NCBI RefSeq assembly: GCF_026167525.1
Contig: NZ_CP110679.1
Coordinates: 620,001 to 684,000, forward strand
Length of the DNA: 64,000 bases
Source of the DNA: Sphingomonas sp. M1-B02
GTDB taxonomy: Bacteria > Pseudomonadota > Alphaproteobacteria > Sphingomonadales > Sphingomonadaceae
Direction: 5' to 3'
In this document: piece by piece, positions 1-9,140 of the stretch
Numbering within the stretch: the stretch's first letter is position 1
Layout of the letters: each line of letters starts with the position of its first letter
Notes under the pieces: generated by a model
Database searches by the model: none
Told to the model about the DNA's origin: nothing
Seen by the model: only the letters and a program-made list of their open reading frames with translations
Made by a program: the position numbers and the translations under genes

Positions 1-1
1 T

Positions 2-133
2 GGTGGGGCCGATGCCGATAAATCCGGCGTTCTGACCCGTACCGAATTCGCGTCCACCGCGCTCAAGCCGCGCCCTGCAAAGGCCAAATGCGTCTGTCCG
101 GCGGCGGCCCCGAAGGACGAGGCAGACGACTAG
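2..133 (+). CDS. EF-hand domain protein, C-terminal end (partial)
   Basis: The reading frame enters from outside the window and ends at TAG 131-133, giving about 43 residues. It begins with an EF-hand calcium-binding loop, [13 protein letters not shown], with acidic residues at loop positions 1 and 3, Ser at 5, Gly at 6 and Glu at 12. A Lys/Pro/Ala-rich tail with two cysteines follows (KCVC). Small periplasmic EF-hand proteins of this kind are common in sphingomonads, but the exact product cannot be told from this fragment. Its stop overlaps the stop of the convergent trmFO gene by about two bases. Confidence 0.6.
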   Translation, partial: GGADADKSGVLTRTEFASTALKPRPAKAKCVCPAAAPKDEADD

Positions 134-1455
134 GCCGCGAGCCAGTCGTCGAACGCTTCCCGGGCGCGTGCGGTGTACATCAGCTTGCGATCGGCTTTTT
201 TGGTCCGGCCGGCGATCGGCGGGAACAGGCCGAAATTGACATTCATCGGCTGATAGGTCTCGACCTCCGCCTCGCCGGTGATGTGGGCGAGCAGGGCGCC
301 CAGCGCCGTCTCGCGCGGTGGCGTGGGTAGCGTGGTGCCGGCGAGCTCCGCCGCGGCGAAGCGGCCCGCGAGCAGCCCGATCGCCGAGCTTTCGACATAG
401 CCCTCGCACCCGGTGATCTGGCCGGCGAAACGGATGTTGGGGCGTGCCTTCAGGCGCAGCGTTCCATCAAGCAGCTCGGGGGACTTGATGAAGGTGTTGC
501 GATGCAGCCCGCCGAGCCGGGCGAATTCGGCCTTCTCGAGGCCCGGAATCGTGCGGAACAGTTCGACCTGGGCGCCATGTTTGAGCTTGGTCTGGAAGCC
601 GACCATGTTCCACAAGGTACCCGACGCATTGTCCTGGCGGAGCTGGACGACGGCATAAGGCCAGCGGCCGGTGCGCGGATCGTCGAGGCCGACGCCCTTC
701 ATCGGACCGTAGCGCAGCGTATCGACTCCGCGTTCGGCCATTACTTCGACCGGCATGCAGCCTTCGAAATAAGGGACATTCTCCCACTCGCGGAACTCTG
801 TCTTCTCGCCGGCCAGCAGCCCGGCGTGGAAGGCGAGGTACTCGTCCTTCGACATGGGGCAGTTGATATAGTCCTTGCCGGTGCCGCCCGGGCCGACCTT
901 GTCCCAGCGCGACTGGTACCAGGCGGTGCTGAAGTCGATGCTTTCGAAATGGACGATCGGGGCAATCGCGTCGAAGAAGGCGAGACTGTCTTTGCCCGTT
1001 GCGGCGCCGATGCTTTCGGCGAAGACCGGGGCGGTCAAGGGGCCGGTGGCGACGATGGTGAGGCCTTCGGTCGGCAGCGTCTCGATCCGTTCGCGGACGA
1101 TCGTGATATTGGAATGGGCCTCGAGCATCGCGGTGACGCCGTCGGCGAAGCCGTCGCGGTCGACGGCAAGCGCGGAGCCGGCGGGGACCTGGTGCTTGTC
1201 GCCCTGCGCCAGGATCAGCGAGCCCAATTGGCGCATCTCCGAATGGAGCAGGCCCACCGCGTTGCGCTCGGCATCGTCGGAGCGGAAGCTGTTCGAGCAG
1301 ACGAGCTCGGCTAGTCGATCGCTCTGATGCGCCGGGGTCATGTGGCCGGACCCTCGCATTTCGGAGAGGCGGACTGTGTGGCCGGCATTGGCCAATTGCC
1401 AGGCGGATTCGGAGCCGGCGAGGCCACCGCCGATGATGTGGACGTCGTATGTCAT
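130..1455 (-). CDS. trmFO: Methylenetetrahydrofolate--tRNA-(uracil-5-)-methyltransferase TrmFO
   Basis: This is a 441-residue flavoprotein of the TrmFO (Gid) family. The family makes 5-methyluridine at position 54 of the tRNA T-loop, using methylenetetrahydrofolate and FADH2. The N-terminus has the FAD-binding Rossmann motif [17 protein letters not shown], and the family stretch [11 protein letters not shown] follows near residue 50. The C-terminal part carries [20 protein letters not shown], the second FAD-contact region. Length is normal for the family and the start is ATG. This folate-dependent enzyme replaces the SAM-dependent TrmA of gammaproteobacteria and is typical of alphaproteobacteria and Firmicutes. 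No operon partner lies on this strand. Confidence 0.95.
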   Translation of the reverse strand: MTYDVHIIGGGLAGSESAWQLANAGHTVRLSEMRGSGHMTPAHQSDRLAELVCSNSFRSDDAERNAVGLLHSEMRQLGSLILAQGDKHQVPAGSALAVDRDGFADGVTAMLEAHSNITIVRERIETLPTEGLTIVATGPLTAPVFAESIGAATGKDSLAFFDAIAPIVHFESIDFSTAWYQSRWDKVGPGGTGKDYINCPMSKDEYLAFHAGLLAGEKTEFREWENVPYFEGCMPVEVMAERGVDTLRYGPMKGVGLDDPRTGRWPYAVVQLRQDNASGTLWNMVGFQTKLKHGAQVELFRTIPGLEKAEFARLGGLHRNTFIKSPELLDGTLRLKARPNIRFAGQITGCEGYVESSAIGLLAGRFAAAELAGTTLPTPPRETALGALLAHITGEAEVETYQPMNVNFGLFPPIAGRTKKADRKLMYTARAREAFDDWLAA

Positions 1456-1502
1456 GCCCGTCGCCTAGCGTGTCGCCGCGCGGATGACTATGACCTGGCG
1501 CC

Positions 1503-2120
1503 ATGAAAGTCCGGCTGGTCGATCTCCTTTTGCTGGCTGCGCTGATCGCGGGAGTCAGTTTCTATTTCACGCATTGGCTGGAGGTGGCGGGCTGGGCGAA
1601 GGTGGTGTGGAAAGGGTCGGGGGTCGGGCTGCTTTCTGCTTGGGCCTTTGCGCGGGGGAGGCCTTGGATCGGACTGGTGCTTGGTCTGGGCGCATTGGGC
1701 GATGTGTTGCTCGAGACTATGGGGCTGACGATCGGGGCGGTGGCTTTTTTGGTTGGTCATGTGCTTGCGGTGAGCTTTTACTGGCGGAGCCGGCGGTTGG
1801 CCGCTGCTGTGCCGGTTGGGATTGCCTTGGCGGTTTCTGTCGTCTCCTTTCTGTTGAGCGGCGACATCGGCGTTGCATTCTATGGGCTCGGGGTCGGGGC
1901 GATGGCGGGGGCGGCGGTGGCTAGTTCGTACCGGCTGGCTGGGGTCGGGGCAGTGTCGTTCCTTCTCTCGGACCTGCTCATCTTTGCGAAGATGGGGCCG
2001 CTTTCGGCATCGGATGTACCCGGGTTGGTCATCTGGCCGACCTATTTTGCCGGCCAGGCGTTGATTGCGTGGAGCGTGGTTCGGAGCGAGCGGCGTGAAA
2101 ATCTACACGATCGGATATGA
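1503..2120 (+). CDS. YhhN-family (lysoplasmalogenase-like) membrane protein
   Basis: This is a 205-residue, almost wholly hydrophobic protein with about seven or eight predicted membrane spans. It has the YhhN/TMEM86 layout, including the segments GALGDVLLE and FLVGHVLAVSFYW, whose acidic and His residues are conserved in the family. Eukaryotic TMEM86B hydrolyses the vinyl-ether bond of lysoplasmalogen; the substrate of the bacterial members is unclear. The gene diverges from trmFO, and its last 26 bases overlap the next gene if that gene starts at GTG 2095, which suggests coupled translation. Confidence 0.8.
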   Translation: MKVRLVDLLLLAALIAGVSFYFTHWLEVAGWAKVVWKGSGVGLLSAWAFARGRPWIGLVLGLGALGDVLLETMGLTIGAVAFLVGHVLAVSFYWRSRRLAAAVPVGIALAVSVVSFLLSGDIGVAFYGLGVGAMAGAAVASSYRLAGVGAVSFLLSDLLIFAKMGPLSASDVPGLVIWPTYFAGQALIAWSVVRSERRENLHDRI

Positions 2121-2526
2121 AGCGACGACGATGGGCGAGTTCCTCGCGGCGCTGAAGGGCGCGGGGGTGGAGCGGCTGATCGACGTGCGCGCGCTGCCGC
2201 TTTCGAGGCGCCCGGGCTTTTCGAAGAACATCCTCGCGGCCAGCCTGCGCGACGTGGGCATCGACTACGTCCACCTGAAAAATCTCGGCACGCCCAAGGC
2301 GGGGCGCGATGCCGCCAAGAAGGGCGACGTGGCGACGCTGGAGGCGGCGTACGACGTCCAGCTCGGGCTGCCGGAGGCGCAGGCGGAAGCGGCGCGGATG
2401 CGCGCGCTGGCGGCGGAGAAGCCAAGCGCCCTGCTCTGCTTCGAGCGCGATCCGAGCCATTGCCACCGCACCCTGCTGCTCGACGCCGAGGGCGAGGGCG
2501 CGGAGGTGATCGACCTGTTTCCCTGA
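2095..2526 (+). CDS. DUF488 family protein
   Basis: This is a 143-residue protein starting VKIYTIGYEATTMGEFLAAL, the hallmark N-terminus of DUF488. The mid-protein VRALPLSRRPGFSK and the C-terminal LLCFERDPSHCHR motifs are also typical. Function is unknown; the Cys-rich ERDPSHCHR region hints at a metal site or catalytic centre. A longer frame opens at 2065, but conservation begins at the GTG at 2095, so that start is preferred. It overlaps the end of the YhhN gene. Confidence 0.85.
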   Translation: MKIYTIGYEATTMGEFLAALKGAGVERLIDVRALPLSRRPGFSKNILAASLRDVGIDYVHLKNLGTPKAGRDAAKKGDVATLEAAYDVQLGLPEAQAEAARMRALAAEKPSALLCFERDPSHCHRTLLLDAEGEGAEVIDLFP

Positions 2527-2543
2527 GCCCAAAAAGGAGCAAG

Positions 2544-2933
2544 ATGATGATCGACCATATCGGATTTGCCGTCGCGGACGCCGAGACGTCCGCGGCCTTC
2601 TATGCTGCCGCGCTGGCGCCGCTCGGCATCAAGGAGATGATGCGCTTCGGCTCCGGCGATCCCGAGTGCAGCGGCACCGCGATTGGCTTCGGCAAGGAGC
2701 ATCCCTTCTTCTGGATCGGTGACAAGGAGACGGTGGGCGCGGGGACCCATGTCGCATTCGCCGCGGCGAGCCGGGCGGCGGTCGACGCCTTCCACGCTGC
2801 CGCTTTGGCGGCAGGCGGCACGGACAATGGCGCGCCGGGTCTTCGCCCGCATTATGGCCCGACTTGTTATGCCGCGTTCGTGCATGATCCCGACGGGGTC
2901 AATGTCGAGGCGGTGTGCCACGCGCCTGAGTGA
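2544..2933 (+). CDS. VOC (glyoxalase/bleomycin-resistance fold) family protein
   Basis: This is a 129-residue single-domain protein that opens MMIDHIGFAVADAETSAAFY, the first beta-alpha-beta unit of the vicinal-oxygen-chelate fold. It ends with FVHDPDGVNVEAVCH, the second metal-ligand strand (Glu). Members bind a divalent metal and act on diverse small molecules, so the substrate cannot be called from sequence. Start ATG 2544 follows a good ribosome site (AAGGAG); a second ATG is at 2547. It lies 17 bases after the DUF488 gene and is probably co-transcribed with it. Confidence 0.85.
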   Translation: MMIDHIGFAVADAETSAAFYAAALAPLGIKEMMRFGSGDPECSGTAIGFGKEHPFFWIGDKETVGAGTHVAFAAASRAAVDAFHAAALAAGGTDNGAPGLRPHYGPTCYAAFVHDPDGVNVEAVCHAPE

Positions 2934-3111
2934 CCGACGGGGCTGCGCGCGCTTGGATTCCCACTTTTCTCGTGTTTCGTGAAACTCCGTTTTATAACTC
3001 CCGCACGCTCGGCGGCGGGGCAGGCGGGGGCGGCGGGCTTACGGTGCGCGCCGCCCTGCGCTTGGCCTCGCGCTGAGCGAGGGTGCGCGGCGGGCTGCCG
3101 GCGGGGCCGAG
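2934..3111. other. Intergenic stretch at the edge of a decayed patch
   Basis: No convincing gene is seen between the VOC gene and the disrupted gene that follows. The left part is AT-richer, around TTTTATAACT; the right part is a GC-rich tract rich in GGCGGGG. A short dyad, GTTTC-GT-GAAAC, lies near 2975. This may mark the left border of the low-GC patch that runs to about 4665. Confidence 0.4.
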
Positions 3112-3702
3112 CTATGCGAGAAAACCATATTCGCGGCGCACATCACCAAAGTCGCGGTCACCAAATCCGATCGTGTCCTGTTCAAAATCGCCGAACAGAC
3201 GAACTTCCTCTACTGTCCGCGTCGTATTCTCGTTGTTACTGCTGCGGGTGTGGTCAACCTCCTTGTTACGGCCAAATTTCAGAAAGGCGCTGAACGACCA
3301 GGTCTTTTTCGCGGCTTCGGCGTCGATACCATAGCCGAGTTTACGCTGCTGCTGGTCCACCGAGCTCAGATTGATCTTGCCTTCGTCGACTGAATCGAAG
3401 CTGCCCCGCTGAATAACGAACTTGCGGATCGAGCCATGAACAATACGCGCATTGTCGAGCTGGAGCCTCATCAACACTTGCCAAGTATTTAGGTGCAAAT
3501 ACTCATCGTCGAAGGGCAGGCTTGGTTTGCCGCAGGATATCGCGGCGTACAGTGGGATTTCATCGAAAGAATCACCCTGTTGGATGTTAATCCTCAACGC
3601 CGCTAGATCAAATACGCCGTCCGCGCCGACAGGTTCTGCATAGACTGCCCGGCGAATTCAGCGTTCCGTCTCGGCCGGTCGGGATTCCTCATTGTTTGCC
3701 AT
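3112..3702 (-). pseudogene. Hypothetical gene with an early in-frame TGA
   Basis: The frame reads from ATG 3702 (MANNEESRPAETER), hits TGA at 3660-3658, then continues in the same frame as IRRAVYAEPVGADGVFDLAA and on for another 161 residues from a possible TTG start at 3597. The reading on both sides of the TGA looks like protein, so the TGA appears to interrupt one ancestral gene at codon 15. I do not recognise the family. The protein is polar, has no membrane span, and uses many AT-ending codons, unlike its neighbours, which suggests transfer. Alternatives are a functional protein starting at TTG 3597, or a sequencing error. Cysteines are few and nothing suggests selenocysteine. Confidence 0.5.
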
Positions 3703-3991
3703 TCGTCCCGCCCATTAGCCTGGTGGTTTTCCCAGATTGCCCGAAGCTAGACCATAAGCATTATCTTGGCTCTGGCAATTATGGGCTCGGCGGCCCGCCG
3801 CTTTAGTGGTTAGCTGAGGCCCTTTCCCCGGATGCCGTTGACAAGCCGAGGCGCTAGTCCGGGTCGCGGTGAATCGACATAACCTTGTTAGTCAGCACTT
3901 CGTCGATCGAGAGATTCCTTAGGCTTTAACCGCTGACGTCGCTTCCGCTGGATGCCTGCCGGAACGTCGATATCTCGTGGCCAGACATCGA
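3703..3991. other. Non-coding gap between two decayed genes
   Basis: About 290 bases with no reading frame that looks coding on either strand. It sits upstream of the disrupted hypothetical gene, so it should hold that gene's promoter, but no clear -35/-10 pair or repeat stands out. Base composition is more mixed than in the neighbouring chromosome. No tRNA or attachment-site duplication could be identified. Confidence 0.4.
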
Positions 3992-4415
<424 letters not shown>

Positions 4416-4419
<4 letters not shown>

Positions 4420-4665
4420 GTCGGTTGCCTGAAGTTGCGGGCGAGGAAGGCGTTGTGGACTGTCTCGCCGTCTTCGAGCGTGACCACCCTTAGCATGCGC
4501 GGCGCGGTTTCGCCCGGCAAAAATGACGGCGCCCCAGAAGCGGATGCGTCCATCGTCCTGCACTTCGTAGTGGACCGGCTCTTCGATGACGGAGCGGCAC
4601 CATTCGCGCTCGATATAGGGGCGCTGGCGAAGGACCTGCTCCTCGAAGTAGCGGGTCGTCTTCAA
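4416..4665 (-). pseudogene. Frameshifted small gene, toxin-like partner of DUF2283
   Basis: Translation from TTG 4665 gives [16 protein letters not shown] and later GRIRFWGAVI. At the A5 run 4519-4523 (T5 on the coding strand) the frame is lost. Removing one T restores LPGETAPRMLRVVTLEDG, ETVHNAFLARNF and a TGA that overlaps the DUF2283 ATG. The restored protein would be about 82 residues, of a small family usually found with DUF2283 and resembling DUF4258/RelE-type toxins; the toxin role is inference. The TTG start overlaps the TGA of the DAHP synthase gene and has an AGGAAGG ribosome site. Homopolymer length makes sequencing error a serious alternative. Confidence 0.65.
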
Positions 4666-6242
4666 GCGGCGGCCTTCCTGCGCTCCGACATTTCCTGGTT
4701 GAGCATCTCCGCCAGCAAGAACGCCAGTTCCAAACTCTGCCCCGCGTTCAGCCGCGGGTCGCAATGCGTGTGGTAGCGATCGGCCAGGTCGAGCTCGGAG
4801 ATGTCGATCGCGCCGCCGGTGCATTCGGTGACGTTCTGGCCGGTCATCTCGGCGTGGATGCCGCCGGCGAAGGTGCCTTCGGCGCGGTGGACGGCGAAGA
4901 AGCCGCGGACTTCTGCGAGGATGCGGTCGAACGGCCTCGTCTTGTAGCCGTTGGCGGCCTTGACGACGTTGCCGTGCATCGGATCGCAGCTCCACACCAC
5001 CGAATGGCCTTCGCGCTTGACCGCGCGGACGAGCGGGGGGAGGCCTGCCTCGATCTTGTCATGGCCGAAGCGGGTGATGAGGGTCATGCGGCCGGGGGTG
5101 CGCGCGGGGTTGAGCGTGTCGAGCAGGCGCAGGAGCGCGTCGGGCTCGAGGCTTGGCCCGCACTTCATGCCGATCGGATTGCCGATGCCGCGCAGGAACT
5201 CGACATGCGCGCTGCCGTCGAAGCGGGTGCGATCGCCGATCCAGAGGAAGTGCGCGCTGGTATCGTACCAGTCGCCGGTCAGGCTGTCCTGTCGGGTGAG
5301 GGCCTGTTCGTAGGGGAGCAGCAGCGCTTCGTGGCTGGTGTAGAATTGGGTGGCCTTGAGCTGGGGGACGCTGTCGGCATCGATGCCGCAGGCGGCCATG
5401 AAGTCGAGCGCCTCGCCGATGCGATCGGCGACATCCTTGTAGCGCTCGGCCCAGGGGCTGGAGCCGAGGAAATCGTGGGTCCAGCGGTGGACCTGGTGGA
5501 GGTTCGCATAGCCCCCTTGCGCGAAGGCGCGGAGCAGGTTGAGCGTGGCGGCGGACTGGCTGTAGCCCTGGATCATGCGCGCCGGATCGGGGATGCGGCT
5601 TTCGTGGGTGAAGGCGATGTCGTTGATATTGTCGCCGCGATAGGAGGGGAGGGTGACGCCGCCGATCGTCTCGTCGTCGGCCGAGCGGGGCTTGGCGAAC
5701 TGGCCGGCCATGCGGCCGAGCTTCACGGTGGGGAGCTTGGACGCGAAGGTGAGGACGACCGCCATCTGGAGGAGGACGCGGAAGGTGTCGCGGATATTGT
5801 TGGGGTGGAATTCGGCGAAGCTCTCGGCGCAGTCGCCGCCCTGGAGGAGGAAGGCCTCGCCGCGGGCGACCTTGGCGAGCTCGGTGGTGAGCTCGCGCGC
5901 CTCGCCGGCGAAGACGAGCGGGGGATAGTTGCCGAGCGTGGCGGTGGCGGCGTTCAGCGCGGCCTGATCGGGATAGGTGGGGAGCTGGCGGGCCTCGGCC
6001 TGGGTCCAGCTGTCGGGCGACCATCCCATGTCTTGCTCCAGATTGCGGACGTACCAGTCCTGATGGTGGGCGATGCCGTTGGCGGCGATCTGATTGAGGA
6101 TGGCGGCGGAGGCGCGCTTGCCATCCTCCTCCCAGCCCTGGACGGTGGAGCCCGGCGTATCGAACCAGGCGCCGAATGCGGCGCGGGAAAGGGCGCGATC
6201 CTCGCGGAAGCGGCGGATCTTGGAACCTGCGAGTGTTGTCAT
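4662..6242 (-). CDS. Class II DAHP synthase with N-terminal helix-turn-helix fusion
   Basis: This open frame of 526 residues has two parts. Residues 1-65 look like an Xre-type DNA-binding domain ([19 protein letters not shown], then [14 protein letters not shown]). Residues 72-526 are a full-length plant-type (AroA-II) 3-deoxy-7-phosphoheptulonate synthase. It shows [32 protein letters not shown], the metal Cys-Asp region [15 protein letters not shown], and [11 protein letters not shown]. The enzyme joins PEP and erythrose-4-phosphate as the first step of the shikimate pathway. An internal ATG at 6029, after GGAG, would give the 455-residue enzyme alone, so two proteins from one frame are possible. 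Paired palindromes lie just upstream. Confidence 0.85.
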   Translation of the reverse strand: MTTLAGSKIRRFREDRALSRAAFGAWFDTPGSTVQGWEEDGKRASAAILNQIAANGIAHHQDWYVRNLEQDMGWSPDSWTQAEARQLPTYPDQAALNAATATLGNYPPLVFAGEARELTTELAKVARGEAFLLQGGDCAESFAEFHPNNIRDTFRVLLQMAVVLTFASKLPTVKLGRMAGQFAKPRSADDETIGGVTLPSYRGDNINDIAFTHESRIPDPARMIQGYSQSAATLNLLRAFAQGGYANLHQVHRWTHDFLGSSPWAERYKDVADRIGEALDFMAACGIDADSVPQLKATQFYTSHEALLLPYEQALTRQDSLTGDWYDTSAHFLWIGDRTRFDGSAHVEFLRGIGNPIGMKCGPSLEPDALLRLLDTLNPARTPGRMTLITRFGHDKIEAGLPPLVRAVKREGHSVVWSCDPMHGNVVKAANGYKTRPFDRILAEVRGFFAVHRAEGTFAGGIHAEMTGQNVTECTGGAIDISELDLADRYHTHCDPRLNAGQSLELAFLLAEMLNQEMSERRKAAA

Positions 6243-6252
6243 GAAGGGGCGC

Positions 6253-6269
6253 TTACCCTTGCGGGGTAA
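6253..6269. promoter_or_regulatory. Putative operator 1 upstream of the HTH-DAHP synthase
   Basis: This is a perfect dyad, TTACCC-TTGCG-GGGTAA, centred at 6261. It lies 11 bases upstream of the helix-turn-helix start codon. Together with the copy at 6287-6303 it looks like a paired binding site for a dimeric repressor, most simply the HTH domain encoded directly downstream. The binding partner is inferred. Confidence 0.6.
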
Positions 6270-6286
6270 AGGGTGGCAAGGGGTTT

Positions 6287-6303
6287 TTACCCTGGCGGGG
6301 TAA
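6287..6303. promoter_or_regulatory. Putative operator 2 upstream of the HTH-DAHP synthase
   Basis: This is a second dyad, TTACCC-TGGCG-GGGTAA, centred at 6295, 34 bases from the first. It matches operator 1 at all but one base. The intervening 17 bases are not part of the repeat. Exact duplication of a 17-bp palindrome next to a DNA-binding protein gene is strong evidence for specific control, though which protein binds is not shown. Confidence 0.6.
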
Positions 6304-6523
6304 TTTGCGCATTTGACAGGAGGGGGTGGGGTGGCCATCTTGAGGGCATGCTCGCTTTTGCGACCTTTAAGCGCTTTCGCTTCCACTCGGGACAGCTCGC
6401 CGCACGCGGCTAGCCGGGCGCGTCCGGCTGCCTGTGCGCAGCGGCGACGTCCGGTCATCAGCAATCCTCCGCCGCGCCTGCCTGATGCCGCGCGGCCACC
6501 CTTGAATGTGAAAGCGTGAACCT

Positions 6524-6976
6524 GTGGAAAAACTGCATGACGTGACGGGCGACAGTCGCCCGGCGATCCGGCTCATCGATAGCGAATGCGATGCGCTCTA
6601 TGCGCTGGCGCTGACGATCCAGCCGCGCAAACCCGATCTGGCGGCGATGCTGCTGGCCGAACTCGACCGGGCGGAGGTCTATGCCGCGCGCGACCTGCCC
6701 GACGACGTGGTGACGATGGGCAGCCGGGTGGAGTTCGTCGACGAGAACAGCCTGGTGCGGCGGACGGTGGAGCTGGTCTATCCGCAGCATGCCGACATCG
6801 CGGCGGGGCGGGTGTCGATCCTGTCGCCGGTGGGGGTGGGGCTGATCGGGATGCGGGCGGGGAGCTCGATCCTGTGGCCCGATCGCGAGCGGCACCTGCG
6901 CACGCTGCGGATCGTGCGGGTGTTCGCGCCCGAGCGGACGCTCCAGCGCGGCGAGGCGGCGCTGGCCACCAGCTAA
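6524..6976 (+). CDS. rnk: Rnk/GreA-GreB C-terminal family regulator
   Basis: This is a 150-residue protein of the Rnk type (regulator of nucleoside diphosphate kinase). It has a short helical N-terminal arm, then the GreA/GreB C-terminal FKBP-like domain ([28 protein letters not shown], with [11 protein letters not shown] near residue 100). Rnk binds RNA polymerase near the secondary channel and can compete with Gre factors. The start is taken as GTG 6524; the ribosome site is weak and no in-frame ATG is better placed. It is transcribed away from the DAHP synthase. Confidence 0.85.
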   Translation: MEKLHDVTGDSRPAIRLIDSECDALYALALTIQPRKPDLAAMLLAELDRAEVYAARDLPDDVVTMGSRVEFVDENSLVRRTVELVYPQHADIAAGRVSILSPVGVGLIGMRAGSSILWPDRERHLRTLRIVRVFAPERTLQRGEAALATS

Positions 6977-7180
6977 GCCCCTTGTGCGGGGGCGGGGCGC
7001 TGCATAGGATGCGCACTGCCGGGAGTCGCAGGCCCGGCAGGCGCGGCCATGCGCCGAGGAACCAGCTAGAACGCGGCCCCTTCCGATAGCCACAGGCACG
7101 AAGGACGAGCGGCGGTCCGGAGAGGCAGAAAGCTCCTAGCGGGAGAGTTTCGTGCTGGTTCGCGTGCGGATATCCTTTTC

Positions 7181-8005
7181 ATGACGATCGTCGACTGGGT
7201 CGAGGCGATTGCCGCGATGCTGGCGGCGGGCTTGCTTGCGGGCTTCGCCGGCGGGCTGTTCGGGATCGGGGGCGGGTTCGTCGTGGTGCCGGCCCTGTTC
7301 TTCGTGCTGCCGCTGCTGGGGGGCAGCGCGGCCGAGCTGGCGCATGTCGCGATCGGGACCTCGCTGGCGACGATCGTCGCGACCTCGCTGCGATCGGTGC
7401 ATGCCCATGCCAAGCGCGGGGCGGTGGATTTCGAGATGCTCAGGAGCTGGGCGCCGTGGATCGTGCTGGGCGTCGGCGGCGGCGTGCTGCTGGCGGCGCG
7501 GGTGCCGGGGGCGGGGCTGGCGATCATCTTCGGCAGCGGGGTGACGCTGATGGCGCTGCATTTCCTGTTTCCCTTGTTCGGCGGGCGCCAGCTGGCGACC
7601 GAGATGCCGGGCGGCGCGGCGCGTGCCGGAATTGCGGGCGGGCTGGGCGCTTTCTCGTCGCTGCTGGGGATCGGCGGGGGGACGATCGCGATCATCGTGA
7701 TGACGCTGTGCGGCAAATCGATCCACCGGGCGATCGCGACCGCTTCGGGGATCGGGGCGATCATCGCGGTGCCGGGGGCCGTGGGGTTCGTCGCGATCGG
7801 GCTGGGGGCGCCGGGGCTGCCTTACGGATCGCTGGGGTTCGTCAACGTGCCAGCCGCGCTGGTGGTGACTTCTACGACTTTGATCTCGGCGCCGTGGGGC
7901 GTGGCGGCGGCGCATGCGCTGAGCCCGCTGCTGCTGCGGCGTGTGTTCGGACTGTATCTGGTGGCAATCGGCATCCTGATGATCGGCAACGGCCTGCGGG
8001 CCTAA
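7181..8005 (+). CDS. TSUP (TauE/SafE) family membrane permease
   Basis: This is a 274-residue protein with about eight hydrophobic segments in two pseudo-repeats. Each repeat has the glycine-rich signature of the family: GFAGGLFGIGGGFVVVPALF near residue 22 and AFSSLLGIGGGTIAIIVMTL near residue 160. TSUP proteins export sulfite, sulfoacetate or related organosulfur anions; the substrate here is not evident. The gene stands 14 bases before the next gene and is likely co-transcribed with it. Confidence 0.9.
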   Translation: MTIVDWVEAIAAMLAAGLLAGFAGGLFGIGGGFVVVPALFFVLPLLGGSAAELAHVAIGTSLATIVATSLRSVHAHAKRGAVDFEMLRSWAPWIVLGVGGGVLLAARVPGAGLAIIFGSGVTLMALHFLFPLFGGRQLATEMPGGAARAGIAGGLGAFSSLLGIGGGTIAIIVMTLCGKSIHRAIATASGIGAIIAVPGAVGFVAIGLGAPGLPYGSLGFVNVPAALVVTSTTLISAPWGVAAAHALSPLLLRRVFGLYLVAIGILMIGNGLRA

Positions 8006-8019
8006 CAGGGAGACGGGCG

Positions 8020-9135
8020 ATGGTGATGGTTTCACGACGGGGCGTGATCGCGGCAGGCGCCGCAACCGCCGCGTGCGCGGCATTTCCGGCGCATGCGCGG
8101 CGGGCCGAGACGGACGCGGCGCCGCTCTTCGGGCCGGCGGCGGGGGTGGCTTTGCTGTCGCGCAACGAAAATCCCTATGGCCCGGCGCCGAGCGCGATCG
8201 CGGCGATCAACCAGTGGGCGAGCAAGGGATGCTATTATGCCGATGGCGGCGCGAAGAAGCTGACCGCGATGATCGCCGAGCGCTTCGGCGTGACCCCCGA
8301 CCATGTCACGATCGGCAGCGGATCGACCGAAGTGCTGAGCGCGGCGGGGATGGCCTTCGCCGGGAAGGGCGCGATCCTGTGCCCCGAACTGTTCTGGGAC
8401 ACGACCGCGCTCTATGCCGAGGCGAAGGGCGCGAAGCTCAAGCGGGTGGCGATGACCGACGGGCTCGAGGTCGACCTGGACGCGATGGCCGCGGCGATGG
8501 GCCCCGATGTCGGGATGGTCCATATCTGCAACCCCAACAACCCGACCGGGCGTCTGCTCGACGGCGACAAATTGCGCGGCTTCGTCCGCGCGGTGAGCCC
8601 CAAGGCGCCGGTGCTGATCGACGAGGCCTATATCGAGCTGACCGACCGGCCGGGCTACAGCTCGGTGGCGGGCCTGGTGAACGAAGGGCTCGACGTGGTG
8701 GTCTGCCGGACCTTCTCGAAGATCTACGGCATGGCGGGGCTGCGGGTGGGCTATGCGGTCGGGCGGCCCGATACGATCGCGAAGATCCGCGACTATGAGA
8801 CGAGCTTCGGGGGGAATACCGCCGGGCTGGCCGCGGCGATCGCTTCCTATGACGATACGGCGTTCACGACCTTCTCGAAGAACCGGATCGGCGAGGCGCG
8901 GGGGATGCTGCAGGCGGCGGTAAAGAGCGCCGGGCTGACCGCGCTGCCGAGCGAGACCAACTTCCTGTTCGTGAAGGTGGGCGATGCCGACACGGTGCAG
9001 AAGGCGATGGCCGAGAAGGGGATCCTGATCCGCGGGGCTTATGGCAAGTGGAAGAACTGGTCGCGGGTGAGCACGGGGAAGATCGAGGATGTGCGGCGCT
9101 ATGTGGCGGCGTTGCCGGGGGTGGTTAGGGCCTGA
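8020..9135 (+). CDS. Tat-exported class I/II aminotransferase, HisC-like
   Basis: This is a 371-residue PLP aminotransferase of the histidinol-phosphate type. The fold markers are SRNENPYGP, GSGSTEVLSAA, the NPNNPTGRLL loop, DEAYIEL and the PLP lysine in RTFSKIYGMAGLRVGYAVG. The first 27 residues form a twin-arginine signal, SRRGVIAAGAATAACAAFPA, ending AHA, so the mature enzyme should be periplasmic, exported folded with its cofactor. Start ATG 8020 has AGGGAGA in front. Its role is unlikely to be cytoplasmic histidine synthesis; the substrate is unknown. A strong hairpin follows at 9141. Confidence 0.88.
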   Translation: MVMVSRRGVIAAGAATAACAAFPAHARRAETDAAPLFGPAAGVALLSRNENPYGPAPSAIAAINQWASKGCYYADGGAKKLTAMIAERFGVTPDHVTIGSGSTEVLSAAGMAFAGKGAILCPELFWDTTALYAEAKGAKLKRVAMTDGLEVDLDAMAAAMGPDVGMVHICNPNNPTGRLLDGDKLRGFVRAVSPKAPVLIDEAYIELTDRPGYSSVAGLVNEGLDVVVCRTFSKIYGMAGLRVGYAVGRPDTIAKIRDYETSFGGNTAGLAAAIASYDDTAFTTFSKNRIGEARGMLQAAVKSAGLTALPSETNFLFVKVGDADTVQKAMAEKGILIRGAYGKWKNWSRVSTGKIEDVRRYVAALPGVVRA

Positions 9136-9140
9136 ATTCT

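Noticed and set aside
3658..3660. TGA as a possible selenocysteine codon
   Set aside because: No SECIS-like hairpin follows, the protein is not a known selenoprotein, and the surroundings look decayed.
4519..4523. Programmed frameshift at the five-T run
   Set aside because: A run of five T's with no downstream stimulator is weak for programmed slippage; mutation or base-calling error is simpler.
4764..6269. Long open frame (501 codons) on the plus strand opposite the DAHP synthase
   Set aside because: Its Gly/Ala/Asp-rich composition is the usual antisense shadow of a GC-rich gene; no motif and no ribosome site.
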